The notes under the pieces: generated by a model
Databases searched by the model: none
Seen by the model: the letters and a program-made list of their open reading frames with translations, nothing else
Told to the model about the DNA's origin: nothing
Assembly: GCF_003432065.1 (NCBI RefSeq)
Contig: NZ_QWDE01000003.1
Location: 1-64,000, forward strand
Direction of reading: 5' to 3'
Length of the DNA stretch: 64,000 nucleotides
Source of the DNA: Mucilaginibacter terrenus
Lineage (GTDB): Bacteria > Bacteroidota > Bacteroidia > Sphingobacteriales > Sphingobacteriaceae
Program-made: the position numbers and the translations under genes
In this document: in pieces, positions 15,539-25,028 of the stretch
How the letters are laid out: every line of letters begins with the position of its first letter
Numbering within the stretch: the first letter of the stretch is position 1

Positions 15539-15828
15539 TAAATGAAACTTACGCTACCGCGATAGCGCTCTATATCTGTATCATGCAGGTTTATTAACAC
15601 TTCGGTATCATCTATACCGTCGGCCATTTGAAGCGGCTCGTGCATGATGCTAAAATAGGTATCGTACCCTGGGGGGAGCAGCCGGGTAGTGGGCCGCGAA
15701 CGCGTTGGGGTAAGCGTTATTTGTACTGAAGCGTTTTGTTTTTGAATGTTAATTGTTTTAGAAAGGCAGTATTTGTAACCCTGCAGTACCAAATGCCTAA
15801 CCAACGATCGGTTTAAGACAGCTTTCAT
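15538..15828 (-). CDS. Small hypothetical protein upstream of ssb-like gene
   Basis: This 96-residue protein has a basic N-terminal half (many Arg, Lys, Thr) and an acidic C-terminal half (GIDDTEVLINLHDTDIERY). No family is recognised. Its stop overlaps the ATG of the SSB-like gene by one base, so the two are co-translated and may act together on DNA. A 15-base-arm hairpin lies just upstream at 15873-15915. Confidence 0.5.
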   Translation of the reverse strand: MKAVLNRSLVRHLVLQGYKYCLSKTINIQKQNASVQITLTPTRSRPTTRLLPPGYDTYFSIMHEPLQMADGIDDTEVLINLHDTDIERYRGSVSFI

Positions 15829-15872
15829 AGAAGTAGTGTTTACTCCAAAGTTGCTTAAAAGGATATTGGACG

Positions 15873-15915
15873 AATGGGTATTAATACGCCTCGGTGGGCT
15901 GTATTAATACCCATT
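15873..15915. repeat. Long perfect hairpin with 15-base arms
   Basis: AATGGGTATTAATAC at 15873-15887 is exactly mirrored at 15901-15915, around a 13-base GC-rich loop. No U-run follows on the minus strand, so it is not a standard terminator for the DUF2130 gene that ends at 15978. It could be a regulator site, an RNA processing site or a palindromic repeat element. Confidence 0.6.
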
Positions 15916-15977
15916 TAATTATTAATTACAGTAATTACGCCACGACTACAATAAATGGTAATTACCTTTTCAGCAAT

Positions 15978-17228
15978 TTAGTCAAGCAGAAGAGGGTCCT
16001 CTTCATCGCCTAAACTAAGATGTATCATGTCGCTGCCGGCAATACCCTCAATTGACCCTTTTATATGCGCTGCGTTAAGCAATACCTTTTCCAGTTGCTT
16101 TTCACGAGCTTTCCACATCTTTTCCATAGCGTCACGCTCTTTTTGTATGGACAGGCGCATGCCCATGTAACCTTCGCGTATGGCTTTCCATTGTTCAGAA
16201 AACTCGCTGCTGGTAAGGTAATCATATAGCAGGTGCATTTTGTCGCCCTTATTATGCTGTGCCTTAGCCATGTTAGCCAGCTTTACCACGCCATCCCGAA
16301 GGATGTATGAAACGGCTTTAACTTCGTCAAAGCTGCATATCCAAACGCCGTCGCGCTCGCCAAAACACTCCATACCTTTGGGGTAGCATTGGGTAACTAT
16401 TACGGCAACATCCACATTCATGGCGCGCATGTCCTTCTTCAGCTTGTCTATCCAGTCTCCGCCAAACGCAGTGGTACGTTTACTTTCATAAATGATCCTG
16501 CCGCACTCCTGCCCGAACTGATTACGTACGGTTTGCACACAATCGGCACCCCGAACGCCTTTACCCACCTCACTTATCACATCAAACGGAAAGCACTGGC
16601 GCAACAGCTCTTCCAGTATTAGTTCCTGCGCCTCGCCCTGCAACTGCATGGATCCCTGTTCGGCACGGCGCTTCATTTCATCAACCAGCCGCTTCTGGTC
16701 TTCCAGCTGCTTTTCCATCTCTTTCACCTTCAGCTGGTGCTCGGTATCTTTAATGGCGTATCGCTCAATCTCCTGTTTGCGTATTTGCTCGGCAAGTTCG
16801 GCACGCTGTTCTGCAAGTTTGCGCTGCAGGGCAAGTTCCAGTTCCTGTTCTTTTTGCTTCAGTACTTCCTCCCGCTGCATGTACTCCAGTTCTTTCTGGC
16901 GTGATTCCTTTAACTTTTCGGCACTGGCATTAACCGAGTTCTGGAGCATGGTTATCTTGTTCTCAAAGTCGGTCGCTATGTTCTTGCGCAGGTTCTCTTC
17001 CAATGAAGCCTGCAATTGTTTTTTTTCTTCCGTTATACGTTGTTCAAACAGTAACTGCTGTTGTTTTTCGCGGCTGGCAAACTCATCTTCCTTGCGGCGG
17101 TACTCGTCCTCCTTTTGCTTTTTAAAGTCGGCCATTTGTAAACGCAACTGCTGCTTGTATTCTTCTGCCATCACCTCCTCTATCGGGAACCCATGCCCGC
17201 AGCTTGGGCACTTTACTTCTGTTGCCAT
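15978..17228 (-). CDS. DUF2130 domain protein: zinc ribbon, coiled coil and nuclease-like domain
   Basis: The 416-residue protein starts with a CPSCGHGFP zinc-ribbon half site. A very long Lys/Glu/Gln/Arg coiled coil spans about 20-200. The DUF2130 domain then runs from about 205 to 340 (LEELLRQCFPFD, then GRIIYESKRTTAFGGDW). The ESK within a conserved beta strand, together with upstream acids, resembles a PD-(D/E)XK nuclease core; this is a family-level inference. The C-terminus is again helical. The function of the family is unknown; structure suggests a DNA-acting or cytoskeletal protein. It appears monocistronic. Confidence 0.85.
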   Translation of the reverse strand: MATEVKCPSCGHGFPIEEVMAEEYKQQLRLQMADFKKQKEDEYRRKEDEFASREKQQQLLFEQRITEEKKQLQASLEENLRKNIATDFENKITMLQNSVNASAEKLKESRQKELEYMQREEVLKQKEQELELALQRKLAEQRAELAEQIRKQEIERYAIKDTEHQLKVKEMEKQLEDQKRLVDEMKRRAEQGSMQLQGEAQELILEELLRQCFPFDVISEVGKGVRGADCVQTVRNQFGQECGRIIYESKRTTAFGGDWIDKLKKDMRAMNVDVAVIVTQCYPKGMECFGERDGVWICSFDEVKAVSYILRDGVVKLANMAKAQHNKGDKMHLLYDYLTSSEFSEQWKAIREGYMGMRLSIQKERDAMEKMWKAREKQLEKVLLNAAHIKGSIEGIAGSDMIHLSLGDEEDPLLLD

Positions 17229-17447
17229 AATTAATTTTAGTGGTACGAATTTCAGGATTTGGTGTGAATTTACGAATTATTACTTTGACGCTTACGCCAG
17301 CGTTGGCGTGATAGCCTGACATTTATACAGTAAAACATTATTGCAGCACAGCACGTTAACAAGCAGGGAAACGCAGAAATAAGAATTACCGGCCATATAC
17401 AAGGTTTTTATTTGTTAATGTTTACAAACAAATTAGAATAGTAACGC

Positions 17448-17455
17448 TAGATTTG
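17448..17455 (+). promoter_or_regulatory. TAnnTTTG promoter box for the DinB-like gene
   Basis: TAGATTTG matches the Bacteroidota -7 element and lies 43 bases before the ATG at 17499. A loose TTTA at 17421 could serve as -33 element but the spacing is a little long. Confidence 0.4.
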
Positions 17456-17498
17456 TCGCCCCTGGTTGTCAGAAACATCTATCCAGATACTTTAATAT

Positions 17499-17993
17499 AT
17501 GATACAGCAGATATTATTTGAAGAGCTTTTTAAGGATGCTTTTGATACCTACAAGGCATTTGACGGGTTGATTGCGGTTGAAAGCGGCAGGGAACTGCAC
17601 AAAGCTAAAATGCCTGCTACCATATGGCAGATCATCAATCACCTGATAGCCTGGCACACTCACCAGATTAAAGTTCTTAAAGACCCTACTCACACCGTTG
17701 AGGCTGACGAGTTGGAGACCTGGATTGATGAAGAGCAAGCAAACAGCCAAAAAGAACTGGATAAAACCGTGGTGTTATTGTATGACCTGCTTGACCAGGT
17801 AAAAAAACAAGCTAAAAAACTTAACCCCGGGGAAGAGCAATTTACCAGCAAAGTAAAGTTACTGCAGGAAATATCTACCCACCTGGCCTACCATGTCGGT
17901 GAGGTGGTACTTATCCGCCGAATGACCGGAAACTATCCCCTGCCTCACCAAATGAAAGAGTTTTTAAACGGGCATCACTACGTTAACGCGTAG
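17499..17993 (+). CDS. DinB superfamily protein
   Basis: The 164-residue product looks like a four-helix DinB/YfiT fold. The three metal-ligand histidines of the superfamily are plausible at His48 (INHLIAWH) and the pair in STHLAYHVGEV near residues 129-133. Members are metal-binding enzymes, often thiol transferases or of unknown role. It stands alone between a DUF2130 gene and a DUF2723 gene of opposite strand. Start is the ATG at 17499, the only good one. Confidence 0.7.
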   Translation: MIQQILFEELFKDAFDTYKAFDGLIAVESGRELHKAKMPATIWQIINHLIAWHTHQIKVLKDPTHTVEADELETWIDEEQANSQKELDKTVVLLYDLLDQVKKQAKKLNPGEEQFTSKVKLLQEISTHLAYHVGEVVLIRRMTGNYPLPHQMKEFLNGHHYVNA

Positions 17994-18239
17994 CAGTACA
18001 AACAGCGAATAATTCGTTTCAATTTTTATGCGCTATTGCGATTTGCAGCCTTTTTTGCGCCGCATCGTATATGCATATTCGCGAATTTAAACCCTGCTTT
18101 AGAAAAATGTGGTTTTTGAAGGTTTTTGCTCGCGGCAAAACCCCACAATTACGTCTACATGGAAATAGCAGTGACAGCATCTTGTCACTAAAACTTCATC
18201 ACCCGGTATTTAAACCAGGTGACAAAGTCTTGTTGTTAG

Positions 18240-21200
18240 TTATTGTATAGAGCTAAGTACAGAAGCGAATTTAGTCTCGTAATCCTTCAATTCGGCAGAT
18301 AATTTTTTGGCTACAGCATCCTGGTGAGCGCGTGTACTAGCCTCTACCAAACCGTTAAGAGCCTGTAAACCAATATACACATCACGCTGATCTACCTTAT
18401 TGGCATCTGCCGTCATATTGTAGGCATTATAGTCCAGCTGGTCTGTCAGGAAGCTGTTGATGTCATTAGTGATTTTTTTAGCTAAGCTAATGTCCCCCAG
18501 CCTGTAAGCTAGCTCGACCATGTACATTTTACGCTTGGCAATATCAATGTAAGGATACAGGTTTGGCAGTTCATCATCGCACTTATGCAATACTTTAATA
18601 GCTAAATCGCCGCGGCCTTCCTTCTCCAGCCCTCGCGCCAGGTCAAGGAATGTTGTAAGCAGCACCGGGTAAAACATATTACGCGACTCATGATCTAAGT
18701 ACTTGGCTGTCTTAAAATTACCATACTTAAATTTAGTCATCATGTTGTTATACATCACCATAGTGTTGGTTTTGCTCAACTGATCATGATTTGCAGTATC
18801 TGCTTTCAATGGTAGCAACCTATAGGTGAAACCTTCTTTGTAAAGATATGGCTGTAAGCCAATTAGGTTTTCGCTGCCCATTGTGGTAGTAAAGCATATC
18901 GGCCGTTTCCAGTCATTGTGTGCAAGCATATCAAATATGGCCAGGTTCTCCTTGGTGACGTAATTTGACGTGTACTTCCACTTCATCGTATCGGCGAGCA
19001 TCCCGCGCTGGTCAGGTGTTATTACTTTATTTTTTAGCACATCGTCAGGATTAATGCTCAGGCTGAAGTTCTTAGTTGGCAAGTAGTTAACGTAATCTCC
19101 ACCCTGGCTTTGCCCCTGCATGTTCCTGTCATCTGATGTCAGGAACTCGAATATGTCCTTTATTGGTGTGTAACCCGCTATTTTGCTGTCGCTATAATAA
19201 ATTACGTCGCGCACACCCTCTTTGTACTTATCGTAAGGCATGGTGATGGGTAGCGGCGCACTTTGATTCATTGGCTTTTGCATCTGGCGGATGTACCAGT
19301 CGCCGGTGAACAGGCTTAGGTTCACTATTCTAACATCAGGCCGTATACCTTCAACTTCCTGGTCATACCACAACGAATAGGTATCATTGTCGCCATAGGT
19401 AAACAGTATAGCATTAGGCGGGCAGGACATCAGGTAGTTGTACGCCATGTCATGAGGGGTAAGTTTAGTAGACCGGTCATGACCGCGCCACTCTTTAAAG
19501 CCCATCAGCACAGGTGCTATCAGCAGGCAAATAACAGTAGCAACCAATGCGGAAGTACGCGCATTTACCTTCTTTTTAATCAGGTCAGCAATGGCAATCA
19601 CTGACAGGCCTATCCAAACTGCGAATGCATAGAAGGAGCCTACGTATGAGTAATCGCGCTCACGGGGCTGTACACTTGGCTGATTAACATACAATACGAC
19701 AGCTAATCCTGTAAAGAACCACAGTAAAGCTATTACCAGCGCGTCACGTTTTTTGCGGTTAACGTGGTATATCAAACCAACAATGCCCAGTACGAACGGA
19801 ATACCGTAAAGCGGGGTGTAGCTTGGATCCTCAACAACAGATTTAGGCAGATGCCTTCCACCATCAAGCAAGCCGGTGGTCCAGTTACCGTCAATAGCTT
19901 CAGTGCTGGTTTGTCCGTCCTGGTCGTTATAGCGGCCGACAAAGTTCCACAAGAAATACCTGAAATACATCTGGTAAACCTGCCAGCTGGCCATCCACGC
20001 AAGGTTATCCTTAAAGGTTGGTTTCTGGTCATCGGCCATCTGCAACCAGCCACGGTAAAACCCCACGTCGTTTGCATCGGTGCTGTACATGCGGGGGAAT
20101 ATTGTGGTATGGTCGTAAACATAGTTCGGGCGCTTACCGGCAACTTCGTACTTAGTTTCGCCTTTACGGTAAATAGTGTTTCCCTCTTTTTGATCAATCA
20201 CCTGAGCATCAAAGTATGGCCCTGTAAGCAGCGGGTTCTCTCCGTACTGGATACGATTGAGATAACCGTACATAATAAAAGGGTTATCCGGGTGCGAGTT
20301 GTTCAGGTTAGGATTAGCTGCTGCGCGAATAGGGATGTAAGCAAAACAACCGTAGCCAAAATAAATGAAAGCTACACAAAGTAAAATTAGATTGAGTACC
20401 GGTTTACGCTTACGGATGCTGTATTGTATGCTGAATACAAGTGCTGCTACCAGCAATACCAGGAAGAAAATGGCCCCAACACCAAACCCCATCCCTAACG
20501 AATTCACAAAGAAAAAGTCGAAGTAAGCGGCAAATTTAACTGTATAGCCGCGTATACCGTATTGCACCAAGCCAAGTATAACAACCCCTATCAGAAAAGC
20601 CAGGATGGCACTTTTAGTATTTATATTTTTATACCTGCGGAAGTAATATACCAAAGCAATTGCTGGTATGGTAAGCAGGTTAAGCAAGTGAATACCTATG
20701 GATAAGCCGATTACATAAGCGATAAAAATGATCCACCTATCGGCACCGGGCTCGTCTGCATGGGCTTCCCATTTCAATATTGCCCAGAAAACCACAGCTA
20801 TACACAGCGAAGAAAGCGCGAAAACGATGGTTTCTACAGCAGAGAACCAAAATGTGTCTGTAAATGCAAATGCCAAAGCACCCACCAAACCGCTACCCAT
20901 AATGGCAATGGTGTAAGCGTCGCCAAATTCATTCTCCCTTCCTGCAAGTAACTTTTTGGCCATGGCGGTGATAGTCCAAAAAAGGAACATTACCGTTGCA
21001 GCGCTGGCAATTGCCGACATCATATTGGTATAGAAAGGTACTTTAGAATTGTCGCCGAAGGATAGCAACGAAAACACCTTGCCCAGCATGGCAAACATTG
21101 GATAACCCGGCTGGTGAGATACCTGCAGGCGGAACGCGCAGGAAATAAACTCGCCACAGTCCCAAAAACTAACTGATGGCTCTAGTGTTAATGTGTAGGT

Positions 21201-21260
21201 GATTAAGGCTATAACAAAGCAAAGCCATCCTAAAAGGTTATTGATCTTATTATACTGCAT
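18240..21260 (-). CDS. DUF2723 (GT-C type, family 117-like) large membrane protein
   Basis: The 1006-residue protein has about 12 to 14 membrane segments in its first 600 residues and a soluble C-terminal part. The first external loop holds the family motif SVSFWDCGEFISCAFRLQVS with HQPGYP after it. The acid-containing loop fits GT-C glycosyltransferases that use a lipid-linked sugar; DUF2723 proteins have been placed with protein O-glycosyl transferases. ATG 21260 is preferred to a TTG at 21290. It is widespread in Bacteroidota. The exact sugar and acceptor are unknown. It is divergent to the RemB-like gene. Confidence 0.85.
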   Translation of the reverse strand: MQYNKINNLLGWLCFVIALITYTLTLEPSVSFWDCGEFISCAFRLQVSHQPGYPMFAMLGKVFSLLSFGDNSKVPFYTNMMSAIASAATVMFLFWTITAMAKKLLAGRENEFGDAYTIAIMGSGLVGALAFAFTDTFWFSAVETIVFALSSLCIAVVFWAILKWEAHADEPGADRWIIFIAYVIGLSIGIHLLNLLTIPAIALVYYFRRYKNINTKSAILAFLIGVVILGLVQYGIRGYTVKFAAYFDFFFVNSLGMGFGVGAIFFLVLLVAALVFSIQYSIRKRKPVLNLILLCVAFIYFGYGCFAYIPIRAAANPNLNNSHPDNPFIMYGYLNRIQYGENPLLTGPYFDAQVIDQKEGNTIYRKGETKYEVAGKRPNYVYDHTTIFPRMYSTDANDVGFYRGWLQMADDQKPTFKDNLAWMASWQVYQMYFRYFLWNFVGRYNDQDGQTSTEAIDGNWTTGLLDGGRHLPKSVVEDPSYTPLYGIPFVLGIVGLIYHVNRKKRDALVIALLWFFTGLAVVLYVNQPSVQPRERDYSYVGSFYAFAVWIGLSVIAIADLIKKKVNARTSALVATVICLLIAPVLMGFKEWRGHDRSTKLTPHDMAYNYLMSCPPNAILFTYGDNDTYSLWYDQEVEGIRPDVRIVNLSLFTGDWYIRQMQKPMNQSAPLPITMPYDKYKEGVRDVIYYSDSKIAGYTPIKDIFEFLTSDDRNMQGQSQGGDYVNYLPTKNFSLSINPDDVLKNKVITPDQRGMLADTMKWKYTSNYVTKENLAIFDMLAHNDWKRPICFTTTMGSENLIGLQPYLYKEGFTYRLLPLKADTANHDQLSKTNTMVMYNNMMTKFKYGNFKTAKYLDHESRNMFYPVLLTTFLDLARGLEKEGRGDLAIKVLHKCDDELPNLYPYIDIAKRKMYMVELAYRLGDISLAKKITNDINSFLTDQLDYNAYNMTADANKVDQRDVYIGLQALNGLVEASTRAHQDAVAKKLSAELKDYETKFASVLSSIQ

Positions 21261-21428
21261 GAAATGATGAGGTGCTGATGAGCGGCGCAAATATCAGTAA
21301 TTTTTATAACTTGTTTTGATTACCGCATGATGCGGGCCATCAATTTAACACAAATTAACTGTTAAAAGGTGCTTGTTATTAATCACCTTATTTCAATGTT
21401 ACAATAAATTAGCTTTATTTTGTTGCGT

Positions 21429-23063
21429 ATGCAAAAATACTTACCAAAGGCGCCCGGCAGATTTTTTATGATAGCCGTGTTGCTTATAAGCTTCGCAACT
21501 AGCTCTAAAGCGCAATCGGTATACCTACCACAGTCATATCAGTTTTACCAGAAGTTTAATGGACAGGTATATTCTAAAAGCAACAAGCTGCATACCTCTT
21601 TGCGCCCCTTTTTAATTGATAGTTCGCTTACCGGCAGATACAATGAATTAATGAGCGTTGGGGTTGATAGCAGCAGAACCAGTTGGGTTTCGCGGAAGCT
21701 TTTTAACGAGCACTTGTTAGAAGTTAATACTAAAGATTATACTTTTTATGCCGACTTGCTTACAGAGAACATTGGTGGAAAGGACTTTAAAGATAAAAGC
21801 CTCGGCTCAAACTTTAAACCAATCGGCTTTGGGCTTAAAACTCAATTGGGCATAAACACCCGCGGTTTTCAGGTTGGCGGTACCATCGGAACAAAATTCT
21901 CTTTTTATACAAGCGGCTACGAAAATCAGGGCGTGTTTGCCAATTACTACAGCAACTACGTTAACCGCACCGGCATGGTACCGGGACAGGCTTATGACCG
22001 TAGCTTTGGTAAAACACAAAAGGACTGGTCATACGCCACCGCTGTTTTATCGTACTCACCAACCAATTACCTCAACATCACGCTAGGACAGGATAAAACC
22101 TTTATTGGCGATGGTTACCGTTCCCTCCTGCTGTCTGATTACTCGGCAAATTACCCGCTTTTGCGTGTAACTGCCGATTTAGGCCCCGTGCGCTACATGA
22201 TGATGTGGACCTATCTGCAAGACATTAAAGCAACCAAGTTTGATGACCTGGGCAGCAATCGCCGCAAGTATGCCCTGTATCATTATTTTGATTGGAATAT
22301 CACCAACAGTGTATCAATGGGCTTGTTCCACGCGGTAGTAATGCCTGAAGCTGATGATCAGGGCAACCGTGTTGGCTTCTCCCCTAACTTCATCAATCCG
22401 TTGTTCTTCACGAGCAGTAATAAAAGGAACGTGCCTACCAACTCACTGGTAGGTTATACCGTGAAATATAAATTCATTGATAAGAATGCCATTTACGGTC
22501 AGGCATTGCTGGATAATGTTAACGGGCAAAATACAAAGGCAAATAAAACCTATGGTTTACAGGCAGGTATTCGTGGCGGCGACGTTGGCGGGATTAAAAA
22601 CCTGAGCTACCTTTTAGAATACAACCGGGTAAAGCCATATACTTACAGCAGCTCTTATTCACTAAGCAGCTATACCTTCTATGGCGAACCACTTGCACAT
22701 CCACTGGGCGCTAACTTTAAAGAACTGGTTGGCATACTGAATTACTCCTTAGGACGGGTGGACTTCCAGGGACAGCTTAATTACGCTAAGTATGGCTTGG
22801 ATGCAAATGGCGAGAACAATGGCAAAGATGTAAATTTCCCGTTCGCGGTAACTAACCCGAGCGGCAATGTTGGGCAGGGATTAACAACTGATTTGTACTA
22901 TGCTGAAGGCACAGTATCATTGCTTATTAACCCAAAATACAACTTGCGTTTTGAGCTTGGTGGCCTTTACCGTAATGAAAAAAATGCGTTGGGTAATAAC
23001 AAGAACGTATTGTTAACTTTTGGTTTGAGGAGCACCTTCAGAAACCTTTATCACGACTTTTAA
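21429..23063 (+). CDS. RemB-like gliding motility / outer-membrane beta-barrel protein
   Basis: The 544-residue product has a signal peptide (about 1-29, ending SSKAQ) followed by a beta-barrel-like pattern with alternating aromatic strands up to a C-terminal Phe. The segment TFIGDGYRSLLLSDYSANYP near residues 218-237 resembles a conserved region of RemB and capsule-assembly Wzi-type proteins of Bacteroidota. RemB is linked to gliding in Flavobacterium. The ATG at 21429 is chosen over two in-frame TTG codons just upstream. It has no operon partner. Confidence 0.7.
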   Translation: MQKYLPKAPGRFFMIAVLLISFATSSKAQSVYLPQSYQFYQKFNGQVYSKSNKLHTSLRPFLIDSSLTGRYNELMSVGVDSSRTSWVSRKLFNEHLLEVNTKDYTFYADLLTENIGGKDFKDKSLGSNFKPIGFGLKTQLGINTRGFQVGGTIGTKFSFYTSGYENQGVFANYYSNYVNRTGMVPGQAYDRSFGKTQKDWSYATAVLSYSPTNYLNITLGQDKTFIGDGYRSLLLSDYSANYPLLRVTADLGPVRYMMMWTYLQDIKATKFDDLGSNRRKYALYHYFDWNITNSVSMGLFHAVVMPEADDQGNRVGFSPNFINPLFFTSSNKRNVPTNSLVGYTVKYKFIDKNAIYGQALLDNVNGQNTKANKTYGLQAGIRGGDVGGIKNLSYLLEYNRVKPYTYSSSYSLSSYTFYGEPLAHPLGANFKELVGILNYSLGRVDFQGQLNYAKYGLDANGENNGKDVNFPFAVTNPSGNVGQGLTTDLYYAEGTVSLLINPKYNLRFELGGLYRNEKNALGNNKNVLLTFGLRSTFRNLYHDF

Positions 23064-23115
23064 CGTTTCGCTGAACTAAAGACTTTTGTAAGTGTTAATC
23101 TTGTAAAATAGCGCC

Positions 23116-23892
23116 ATGCCCGAACTTCCAGACCTGCAAGCCTTCAGCCACAATCTTGAGAAAAAACTCTCCGGGAAGATAGTTAAAAACGTTATCGTTC
23201 ACGTTTCACAAAAGCTAAACGTAAGTGAAAAGGAGTTGCACTCTGCACTTGCCAGCCACAAGTTGAACAAAGTCTACCGGGAAGGCAAGGAACTTCATTT
23301 TAAGTTTTCGGGCGGAGATGTTTTAGCATTGCACCTTATGTTGCACGGCAAGCTGTTTTTGTTTGAAGGCGAAAACGCAAACAAGTACCCGATACTGGAA
23401 CTGCAATTTACCGATGGAAGCGGCCTTGTGCTTACCGATTTTCAAAAGGCGGCAACCCCTACCCTAAACCCAGAAGAGAAAACAGCACCCGATGCAATGG
23501 ATGAAGCTGCCGGTTACAAGTACCTGAAGGAGAAATTGGGTAAAACAAAAACCATCGTCAAGACGGTACTCTTAGATCAAAAGATTATTCGCGGTATTGG
23601 TAATGCCTATGCAGATGAAATTTTGTGGGATGCGCGTATATCTCCTTTTTCCCCGTCTAATAAAATACCTGATGCTAAAGTAAAAGATCTTGCAGCATCC
23701 ATACGCAGTGTGCTTAAAAATGCCGAAAAGCAGATCATTCATTCAAACCCCGACATTATTCATGGGGAGGTGCGTGATTTTCTGAACATCCATAATCCTA
23801 AAAAGAAAGAAAGCCCCACCGGTAAGCCCATTCATATAAAAGAAGCTACCCGAAAAACGTACTACACCGACGAACAGGAGCTTTATCAGTAA
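23116..23892 (+). CDS. Fpg/Nei family DNA glycosylase lacking the zinc finger cysteines
   Basis: The enzyme family removes oxidised bases and nicks the abasic site. The N-terminal catalytic Pro2 and Glu3 (MPELPDLQ) are present, as are Lys in REGKELHF and the H2TH region (LLDQKIIRGIGNAYADEIL). The C-terminal zinc finger has lost all four Cys: the region reads GKPIHIKEATRKTYYTDEQE. It still keeps the RKTYYT turn that contacts DNA. This fits the zincless-finger branch of the family. Activity is likely kept, since zincless members are active. It stands alone. Confidence 0.85.
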   Translation: MPELPDLQAFSHNLEKKLSGKIVKNVIVHVSQKLNVSEKELHSALASHKLNKVYREGKELHFKFSGGDVLALHLMLHGKLFLFEGENANKYPILELQFTDGSGLVLTDFQKAATPTLNPEEKTAPDAMDEAAGYKYLKEKLGKTKTIVKTVLLDQKIIRGIGNAYADEILWDARISPFSPSNKIPDAKVKDLAASIRSVLKNAEKQIIHSNPDIIHGEVRDFLNIHNPKKKESPTGKPIHIKEATRKTYYTDEQELYQ

Positions 23893-24057
23893 TCTTGTAC
23901 TTAAAAGCCTACATCAACTTAGCTTTAGTTAACCTGATACGCCATCTTTCATGCTTAATTTACTTTTTCTCGGTTAAATCAACCCGAGTTCACTATCGGG
24001 CATAGCTATTGCGTTTACCATGTAGTATTAATTGTCAACACATATATTTTCACTACC

Positions 24058-24537
24058 ATGGGAACTCTACAGCATATCCAACACCAAATTTCAGCTCTTA
24101 ATGATCTGATCAAAACCAATAATGACCGTATCACAGGATACCAGAAAGCGGCCGAAGGCACCGAAGACGCAAGTCTTAAATCTGTTTTTGCAGGTTATGC
24201 TGATCAAAGCAGAGGGTATGTTAATGAATTGAACGACTACGTTCACCAATTAGGCGGCGCCCCTACAGATGGCACAACCCTTTCAGGTAAGTTTTACCAC
24301 ACCTGGATAGATGTTAAAGCTGCCTTTACCAAAAAGGACAACTATTCTGTACTTTCTGATTGTGAATACGGCGAAGACGTAGCCAAAAGCTCGTACCGTA
24401 AAGCACTGGATGATAAAGAACTTATTTGGGAAGACGAAAAAGTTTTAACACTGCTTACCAGCCACATGGACGGGCTTAAGATAGCTCACGACGCAATCAA
24501 GGCACTGCGCGATTCTGTTAAAGAACAAGAGGCATAA
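24058..24537 (+). CDS. DUF2383 / PA2169-type four-helix protein
   Basis: The 159-residue protein is fully helical, with four predicted helices that fit the ferritin-like DUF2383 fold (IQHQISALNDLIKTNNDRITGYQKAAEG start; EYGEDVAKSSYRKAL in helix 3). Such proteins are often induced by stress and have no known enzyme role. It ends 12 bases before a perfect 50-base palindrome that acts as terminator on both strands. Confidence 0.82.
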   Translation: MGTLQHIQHQISALNDLIKTNNDRITGYQKAAEGTEDASLKSVFAGYADQSRGYVNELNDYVHQLGGAPTDGTTLSGKFYHTWIDVKAAFTKKDNYSVLSDCEYGEDVAKSSYRKALDDKELIWEDEKVLTLLTSHMDGLKIAHDAIKALRDSVKEQEA

Positions 24538-24548
24538 CCACTTAATTG

Positions 24549-24598
24549 ATATTAAAAAGTAAAGCCGGGCATTAATGCCCGGCTTTACTTTTTAATAT
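24549..24598. terminator. Bidirectional terminator, perfect 50-base palindrome
   Basis: The two 25-base arms are exact reverse complements, centred at GGGCATTAATGCCC (24567-24580), with a GC core and A/T flanks, so each strand ends in a T-run. It separates two convergent genes that stop at 24537 and 24600. Confidence 0.9.
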
Positions 24599-24599
24599 A

Positions 24600-24989
24600 T
24601 TATGGCGTTGGCGTACTAACCGGAGTAGCCGACATTACACTGTCTACCACAAAAACGCTTACTCCTCTCCAGGGCAGGGTATGGTTATATTCTTTATAGT
24701 GCAGTTCCAGCATAGCGCCGGCACTGTGGTTAAGTTTATCAGCAACTTTTTCGTCCGTTACCGAAAACATGAACTCGTTTGATTGGATGTTCCCTTGTGT
24801 TTGCGTACGTATGCCCGTTTGTATCAGGCGGCCTTCGTAAGTTTTAAACAGGTAGCCTTTCTTTACAAAATAATTCATGGTGCCGGCTTTAACGCCTTCG
24901 CCAAACACAAAGTAGTACCGGTAGTATCCTACTACAGCAAGTACCGCTACTAACACCACTACTATTATTGTAATTACACGGCCTTTCAT
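24600..24989 (-). CDS. Small membrane-anchored hypothetical protein
   Basis: The 129-residue product has one N-terminal membrane segment (about 5-23, ITIIVVVLVAVLAVVGYYRYY) and a beta-rich periplasmic domain with FGEGVKAGTMNYFVKKGYLFKTYEG. Similar proteins are common in Bacteroidota, but I know of no established function. It is 39 bases downstream of the HAD phosphatase gene and probably co-transcribed. Confidence 0.65.
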   Translation of the reverse strand: MKGRVITIIVVVLVAVLAVVGYYRYYFVFGEGVKAGTMNYFVKKGYLFKTYEGRLIQTGIRTQTQGNIQSNEFMFSVTDEKVADKLNHSAGAMLELHYKEYNHTLPWRGVSVFVVDSVMSATPVSTPTP

Positions 24990-25028
24990 ATATTCTGTCT
25001 TTAGTTGTTATGCTAACAAGGTGTATCC

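Noticed and set aside
16648..17319. 223-codon plus-strand ORF antisense to the DUF2130 gene
   Set aside because: Its Ser/Cys/Phe-rich composition is the mirror of the Glu/Lys/Gln coiled coil on the other strand; the DUF2130 reading has clear family motifs.
19764..20384. 206-codon plus-strand ORF inside the DUF2723 gene
   Set aside because: Antisense shadow of a well-supported membrane protein; no start signal or domain.
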